A stretch of 8,123 nt of DNA from AWTP1-18 sp036518635 (GTDB lineage Bacteria; Pseudomonadota; Gammaproteobacteria; Burkholderiales; Rhodocyclaceae), in the NCBI GenBank assembly GCA_036518635.1, contig DATDMT010000095.1:1-8123 (forward strand), in the 5' to 3' direction. This document shows, in pieces, positions 4,563 through 8,123 of this stretch (positions within the stretch are counted from its first letter, which is position 1; each line of letters starts with the position of its first letter). Under the pieces are notes generated by a model that was not told the DNA's origin, made no database searches, and saw nothing but the letters and a program-made list of their open reading frames with translations. A program made the position numbers and the translations under genes.

Positions 4563-6644
4563 ATGAGTGTGAAGAAAAAAATAAAAGTCTTACTCTCCGC
4601 AGGGATGCTCGGCGTCACCCAGGTCTGGGCGGCCGGGGTGCCGACCCTGACCCTGGACACCGTGGAAATCAATGCCGAGGCCCAGGGCCTGATCGGCAGC
4701 GCCGCCTCGGCCAACGAAGGCACGGTGACCGCCCAGCAACTGGAACATCGGCCGCTGCTACGCGCCGCCGAGGTGCTGGAAGTGATGCCGGGCCTGGTGG
4801 TGTCGCAACATGCCGGCGACGGCAAGGCCAACCAGTACTACCTGCGGGGCTTCAACCTGGATCACGGCACCGACTTCGCCACCACGCTGCTGGGCATGCC
4901 GGTGAACCTGCCGAGCCACGCCCACGGCCAGGGCTACACCGACCTGAATTTCCTGATCCCCGAACTGGTGGAACGGATGAACTACCGCAAGGGGCCTTAC
5001 TGGGCGGAGGAGGGCGATTTCTCCAGCGCCGGGGCGGCCCACATCGAATACTTCCGCCAGATCGAACGGCCCTTTGCTGATGTCACGCTGGGCGCGGACG
5101 GCTACCGCCGCACGCTGTTGGCCGGCTCCCCAGCCGTCGGCGACGGCCGCCTGCTCTACGGCCTGGAGGTCTTCGGTAACGATGGCCCCTGGCTGCTGCC
5201 CGAGGGGCTGCAACGTCTGAATGGCCTGTTGCGCTATGGCTGGGGCCGCCGCGAGGAGGGCGGCTCCGTGGCGCTGCTGGCCTACGACACTAAATGGCGT
5301 TCCACCGATCAGGTGCCGCAGCGGGCGCTAGCCAACGGCAGCATCGACCGCTTCGGCTACGTGGACCCCAGCGACGGCGGCCGCAGCCACCGCTACAGCC
5401 TGTCCGTCGACTGGGCCGGCACGGGCACGGACAGCAAGTGGCAGGCGAACGCCTATGCGATCGACTACGGCCTCGACCTGTTTTCCAACTTCACCTACGC
5501 CACCCTGCAGCCGGCCCACAGCGACCAGTTTGAGCAGGTGGACCAGCGCCACATCTACGGCGGCAGTGCCAGCCGTAGCTGGATCGCCGACTGGAACGGC
5601 CGTCTGGTCGAATCCAGCCTCGGCGTACAGGCGCGGCTGGACCGCATCGGCAAGGTCGGCCTGTTCCTCAGCGATGCCCGTCAACGCTGGGCCACGGTGC
5701 GCGAGGATGCAGTGGACGAGGACTACTACGCCCTCTACGGCCAAACCCAGGTGCAGTGGAGCGACTGGTTCCGCAGTCAGTTCGGCATGCGCGGCGACTT
5801 CCAGCGCTACCGGGTGGATTCCGACCGGCCGCAGAACTCCGGCAGCGTCGCTGCCCATCTGTGGAGCCCGAAGCTGGCCCTGGTCTTCGGCCCCTGGCAG
5901 CGCACCGAGTTCTACGCCGACTACGGCTTCGGCTTCCACAGCAACGATGCGCGCGGCGCGCTGACCCGGCTCAATCCCGATCCGCGCGATCTGGGTTTTC
6001 TCTCCGCTGTTGCCCCGGTGACGCCGCTGGTCCGCTCCCGCGGCGCGGAACTCGGCGCCCGCAGCGCGCCCTTGCCCGGCCTGCAATTGACCGCCGCCCT
6101 GTGGCAGTTGGAGATCGGCTCCGAGCTGCTGTTCACCGGCGATGCCGGCACCACGGAACCCTCCCGCCCCAGTCGGCGCAATGGCATCGAACTGTCGGCC
6201 TACTGGGCCCTGCTGCGCGGCCTGACCCTGGACGGCGACCTGTCCCTGTCCCGCTCACGTTATACGCAGGACGATCCGCTGGGCAATTACATCCCCGGCT
6301 CGGTGGAGCGGGTGGCATCGCTGGGCGTCGACTATGTGCCGGGCGGCGAGCACGGCCCCTGGTCCTTCGGCCTGCGTCTGCGCCACTTCGGCGCGCGGCC
6401 CTTGATCGAGGACGACTCGGTGCGCTCCAAGCCTTCCACGCTGGTGAATGTCCAGGCCGGCTATCAACTGGGCCGCGACGTGAAGCTGCGGCTGGACGTG
6501 CTGAACCTGTTCGACCACAAGGTCAGCGACATCGACTACTACTACGCCTCCCAGCTCAAGGGCGAGGCGGCGGCGGTGAACGACATCCACACCCACCCGG
6601 CGGAGCCGCGCACCCTGCGCTTCAGCGTACGGCTGTCGTTCTGA
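4563..6644 (+). CDS. TonB-dependent outer-membrane receptor, probable nickel/cobalt complex uptake
   Basis: A 693-residue outer-membrane gated channel powered by TonB-ExbB-ExbD. A signal peptide is clear: basic K4-K5-K6-I-K8, a hydrophobic stretch, and a V-W-A-A site near residue 23-24. A TonB-box-like L-D-T-V-E-I-N-A follows at 31-38. The plug domain covers about 45-165, with L-R-G-F-N-L-D at 94-100 and a histidine pair H119-A-H121-G-Q-G-Y at its apical loop. The rest is a 22-strand-type barrel ending in R-L-S-F with the usual terminal phenylalanine. The ATG at 4563 gives a proper signal peptide; GTG at 4521 would place 14 extra residues in front of it, encoded by the terminator hairpin. No Shine-Dalgarno is visible before 4563, which is odd for such a well-preserved gene. 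The substrate is inferred from the preceding NiCoT permease; an iron siderophore, cobalamin or other chelate cannot be excluded. Confidence 0.9.
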   Translation: MSVKKKIKVLLSAGMLGVTQVWAAGVPTLTLDTVEINAEAQGLIGSAASANEGTVTAQQLEHRPLLRAAEVLEVMPGLVVSQHAGDGKANQYYLRGFNLDHGTDFATTLLGMPVNLPSHAHGQGYTDLNFLIPELVERMNYRKGPYWAEEGDFSSAGAAHIEYFRQIERPFADVTLGADGYRRTLLAGSPAVGDGRLLYGLEVFGNDGPWLLPEGLQRLNGLLRYGWGRREEGGSVALLAYDTKWRSTDQVPQRALANGSIDRFGYVDPSDGGRSHRYSLSVDWAGTGTDSKWQANAYAIDYGLDLFSNFTYATLQPAHSDQFEQVDQRHIYGGSASRSWIADWNGRLVESSLGVQARLDRIGKVGLFLSDARQRWATVREDAVDEDYYALYGQTQVQWSDWFRSQFGMRGDFQRYRVDSDRPQNSGSVAAHLWSPKLALVFGPWQRTEFYADYGFGFHSNDARGALTRLNPDPRDLGFLSAVAPVTPLVRSRGAELGARSAPLPGLQLTAALWQLEIGSELLFTGDAGTTEPSRPSRRNGIELSAYWALLRGLTLDGDLSLSRSRYTQDDPLGNYIPGSVERVASLGVDYVPGGEHGPWSFGLRLRHFGARPLIEDDSVRSKPSTLVNVQAGYQLGRDVKLRLDVLNLFDHKVSDIDYYYASQLKGEAAAVNDIHTHPAEPRTLRFSVRLSF

Positions 6645-6740
6645 GGTGAGGCGATTGCCCCACGCTATCGGGGATATAGTTGATTGGCTTGCTTGGGTAT
6701 TCTATGTTTCAAGCGTAGCCCCATCACCAGGAGGATTGTC

Positions 6741-6938
6741 ATGGTCACGCTGGATCAACTTTGCAGCTTGTCGGAACACCTCGACGGCGCCACCGATTCG
6801 CTGCGTTGCGCCTGCGCTGCGCCGCGTTCCCCGGTGGATTTGCGTCCGCTTCCCGAGCCTCACGGGGAATTCGCCTTCGATTCGTCGTGGGAGGCGCTGT
6901 TCTCTGGCACCGGCGTGGCGGAGCAGTTGCCTCACTAA
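6741..6938 (+). CDS. Small unrecognised protein (65 aa)
   Basis: I do not recognise this protein. It is kept because AGGAGG at 6729-6734 is a perfect Shine-Dalgarno 6 nt before the ATG, and its codons favour G/C at the third position like the neighbours. It has no signal peptide or membrane segment, is mildly acidic, and has three cysteines (C8 and a C23-A-C25 pair) and a W-E-A-L-F segment near 50-54. A -10-like TATAGT occurs at 6675-6680 but no matching -35. It starts 97 nt after the receptor stop and could be the last gene of the metal-uptake unit or independent. Its TAA stop codon is also the left target duplication of the mobile element that follows. Removing the element and one TAA leaves the same stop, so the protein was probably not truncated by the insertion. 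Confidence 0.5.
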   Translation: MVTLDQLCSLSEHLDGATDSLRCACAAPRSPVDLRPLPEPHGEFAFDSSWEALFSGTGVAEQLPH

Positions 6939-6964
6939 GAACCCCTAGCAAAATGAAACACGTG
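6939..6964 (+). repeat. Left terminal inverted repeat of the MITE-like element
   Basis: Begins GAACCCCTAGCAAAATG and ends in CACGTG. It differs from the reverse complement of the right end at three positions. The preceding TAA is the stop codon of the small ORF and the left target duplication. Confidence 0.75.
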
Positions 6965-7066
6965 TGCGGCCAGGGCGGGCGTCTGCGGCGTTGTCGGGCT
7001 CGGCAATGGAACGACCATTGCCAGCGCCCTTCGCCTTGCATCCATCCCGCCCTGGTCGCAACGCAT

Positions 7067-7092
7067 CACGCGTTTCATTCTGTTAGGGGTTC
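7067..7092 (-). repeat. Right terminal inverted repeat of the MITE-like element
   Basis: Ends TTAGGGGTTC on the + strand, and read on the - strand begins GAACCCCTAACAGAATG. It is followed by TAA (7093-7095), the right target duplication. Confidence 0.75.
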
Positions 7093-7097
7093 TAAGT

Positions 7098-7146
7098 CCC
7101 CGGCGCGGCGCCAAGCCGCCGCGTCCGGCCAACGCCGCCGCCGGGG
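7098..7146. repeat. GC-rich imperfect stem-loop
   Basis: CCCCGGCGCGGCG (7098-7110) pairs with CGCCGCCGCCGGGG (7133-7146) over 13 bp with a single bulged base, enclosing a 22-nt loop. It starts two bases after the right target duplication. It has no U-tract. It ends immediately before GGAGG (7148-7152), so if the transcript crosses here the hairpin could stop read-through or affect use of that ribosome binding site. Confidence 0.4.
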
Positions 7147-7291
7147 TGGAGGATTGCGCATGGCGGCTGAAGGTGGGCCGTGCATCTGGGTGACGCTGTT
7201 GAGCGACACCGACGAGCGCTAGGTGTCCACCGGCCTGTGGCATTAGCGCGGGGGCGAAGGCATCTTTCAGGACGATTTCATGTACCGTAGC

Positions 7292-7308
7292 GTTCGGCTG
7301 TACCGAAC
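7292..7308. promoter_or_regulatory. Perfect palindrome GTTCGG-N5-CCGAAC, candidate operator
   Basis: GTTCGG (7292-7297) and CCGAAC (7303-7308) are perfect inverted arms around a 5-nt spacer. The same region holds a direct repeat of TGTACCG (7281-7287 and 7299-7305), 18 nt apart. It lies about 30 nt upstream of the dCache gene start, where an operator or a short RNA hairpin could act. The binding protein is unknown. Confidence 0.3.
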
Positions 7309-7337
7309 CAGCCATGATCCGCTCCGGGAAAGATTGC

Positions 7338-8123
7338 ATGACCTGCATCGCCAAGACATCCACGACGCCGGGCGCGGCCGCCGGCATGACACCCTCCCGC
7401 TATTTACGTGGCTTGCTGGTCTTCGGCCTGATCGGCGCCAACCTGCTTGTGTTCGCCCTGGTGGGCTATTCGCTGTACCAAAGCCGGCAACAGTATGAAT
7501 TGCGCGCCCAGGCTCTGACCCAGAACATCGCGCGGGCCCTGGACCAGAGCGTCTCCAACAGCATCGAGAAAATCGACCTGGCTTTGCGCTCGGTCGCCGA
7601 CGAGCTGGAGCAGCAGCTCGCCGCCCGGGGCCGCATCGACGAGGAGGTCACGCTGGCTTTCCTGGCCAAGCAGGAGCAGCGCTTGCCGGATGTCGAGGCC
7701 TTCCGGGTGGCCAATGCCGACGGCCTGGTCATCCTCAGCAAGGGGCTGACTAGGCAGGAGCGTCCGAGCTGGGCCGACCGTGACTACTTCCTCTACCTGC
7801 GCAGCCATCAGGACGGTGGCTTGCGGATTTCCAAACCGCTGATGGGGCGGGTCGCCAAGCGTTATCTGATCCCCTTCGCGCGGCGCTACAACTATCCGGA
7901 CGGGCGCTTTGCCGGCGTCGTCACCGCCCCGATCGCCTTGGACCACGTGAGCCAACTCCTGGCCCGCTTCGATCTGGGCCCCAAGGGAACCGTGATCCTG
8001 CGGGATGCCGACCTGGGCCTGATTGCTCGCCATCCGCCGCTCTCTGGCCAGACAGCGGGCGAGATCGGCAACAACGGGGTGTCCGAGCAATTCCGCCAGG
8101 TGGTCGCCTCCGGCCTGCGGTCG
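7338..8123 (+). CDS. Membrane sensor with periplasmic dCache domain, N-terminal part (3' end outside window)
   Basis: The frame stays open to the right edge, giving 262 residues from this start. Numbered from the internal ATG at 7386, a membrane helix covers about 8-29, followed by a long helix (about 35-80, S-N-S-I-E-K-I-D-L-A-L-R-S) and the two-lobed dCache fold with F-R-V-A-N-A-D-G near 106-113, W129-A-D-R-D-Y-F near 129-135, R-I-S-K-P near 147-151, and G-R-F-A-G-V-V near 173-179. Such domains bind small ligands in the periplasm and feed diguanylate cyclases, histidine kinases or chemoreceptors; the output domain lies beyond the window, so the class is open, with GGDEF my first guess. The start is uncertain: 7338 has GGGAAAG at a usable distance, 7386 has no Shine-Dalgarno but places the helix at the usual depth, and 7314 is also in frame. 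The frame is open back to 7203. Confidence 0.85.
   Translation, partial: MTCIAKTSTTPGAAAGMTPSRYLRGLLVFGLIGANLLVFALVGYSLYQSRQQYELRAQALTQNIARALDQSVSNSIEKIDLALRSVADELEQQLAARGRIDEEVTLAFLAKQEQRLPDVEAFRVANADGLVILSKGLTRQERPSWADRDYFLYLRSHQDGGLRISKPLMGRVAKRYLIPFARRYNYPDGRFAGVVTAPIALDHVSQLLARFDLGPKGTVILRDADLGLIARHPPLSGQTAGEIGNNGVSEQFRQVVASGLRS

Larger units (their letters stand above)
6939..7092. mobile_element. 154-bp MITE-like element with 26-bp inverted ends and TAA target duplication
   Basis: The ends are 26-bp inverted repeats (6939-6964 and 7067-7092) that match at 23 of 26 positions and begin GAACCCCTA. TAA is duplicated directly outside both ends (6936-6938 and 7093-7095); counting one more base each side gives CTAAG at both junctions. 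Inside are a second perfect inverted pair, CCAGGGCGGG (6970-6979) with CCCGCCCTGG (7046-7055), and a central perfect 8-bp hairpin, GGCAATGG (7002-7009) with CCATTGCC (7015-7022). The whole element can thus fold into one long hairpin. It contains no transposase gene, so it would need one supplied in trans. A 3-bp TNA or 4-bp CTAR duplication would suit IS5-family mobilisation, but the parent IS is not identified here. Confidence 0.75.
7093..7337. other. Non-coding stretch between the MITE-like element and the dCache gene
   Basis: No confident gene is seen here. The stretch holds a GC-rich hairpin (7098-7146), a very short ORF with a good ribosome binding site (7160-7222, 20 codons), and a palindrome (7292-7308). 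A - strand frame running through this stretch and the whole mobile element (7387 down to 6935) is open, but its C-terminal half is the element itself and its third positions are less G/C biased than the real genes. The base composition is a little less biased than in the flanking genes, as expected for a spacer or a decayed gene. Confidence 0.4.

Noticed and set aside
3596..4831. 411-codon open frame on the - strand across the permease and receptor
   Set aside because: Low-complexity translation rich in Gln, Ala and Gly, running antisense through two well-supported genes and their leader; a GC-bias shadow.
6658..6673. CCCC ... GGGG hairpin as terminator of the receptor gene
   Set aside because: Only 4 bp with an 8-nt loop and no T run.
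6935..7387. 150-codon open frame on the - strand with a GGGAGGG upstream of its ATG
   Set aside because: Its C-terminal half is the mobile element, its composition is rich in Ala, Pro and Arg like many shadow frames, and nothing in it is recognisable. The upstream GGGAGGG is part of the dCache coding sequence.
7404..8090. 228-codon open frame on the - strand
   Set aside because: Antisense shadow of the dCache sensor gene, whose + strand translation has clear membrane and domain features.
1..8123. CRISPR arrays, tRNA or rRNA genes, prophage genes
   Set aside because: No regularly spaced repeats, no tRNA-like cloverleaf and no rRNA or phage sequences were seen on reading both strands.

Overview
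The window is GC-rich, with third codon positions dominated by G and C. Its gene content (PAS histidine kinase, STAS protein, Aer-type PAS protein plus chemoreceptor, HoxN/NixA-type nickel/cobalt permease, TonB-dependent receptor, dCache sensor) points to a free-living, motile Gram-negative bacterium. A betaproteobacterium of the Rhodocyclales type is my best guess, but that assignment is inference from style and content, not from a marker gene. All six larger genes and one small one lie on the + strand.

Layout. (1) 2-1567: the 3' part of a PAS-HisKA-HATPase sensor kinase (its start lies left of the window), then a single-domain STAS protein. (2) 1687-3484: a translationally overlapping pair, a stand-alone Aer-type FAD-PAS protein followed by a chemoreceptor with a membrane hairpin, HAMP-like region and signalling domain but no periplasmic domain. 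Together they look like an Aer energy-taxis receptor split into two polypeptides, as in Campylobacter CetB/CetA. (3) 3485-3670: a spacer with two strong hairpins and, just before the next gene, a 28-bp imperfect palindrome with the exact spacing of a NikR operator. (4) 3671-6644: a NiCoT-family permease and a TonB-dependent outer-membrane receptor, probably a two-membrane nickel or cobalt uptake module. The 79-nt spacer between them can fold as alternating hairpins ending in an intrinsic terminator that abuts the receptor start codon, an attenuator-like layout. (5) 6645-7337: a small unrecognised ORF with a strong ribosome binding site, a 154-bp MITE-like element inserted exactly at its stop codon, then a GC-rich hairpin and a palindrome with no confident gene. 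(6) 7338-end: a membrane sensor with a periplasmic dCache domain, cut by the window edge before its output domain.

How they fit: the first half and the last gene are signal transduction (redox/energy sensing, phosphorelay, motility). The middle is metal acquisition, whose apparent control by nickel is read from the operator and from gene neighbourhood only. The strongest candidates for something under-described are the NikR-like box plus attenuator-like leader that would regulate the permease and receptor separately, the split energy-taxis receptor, and the MITE whose target duplication is a stop codon.
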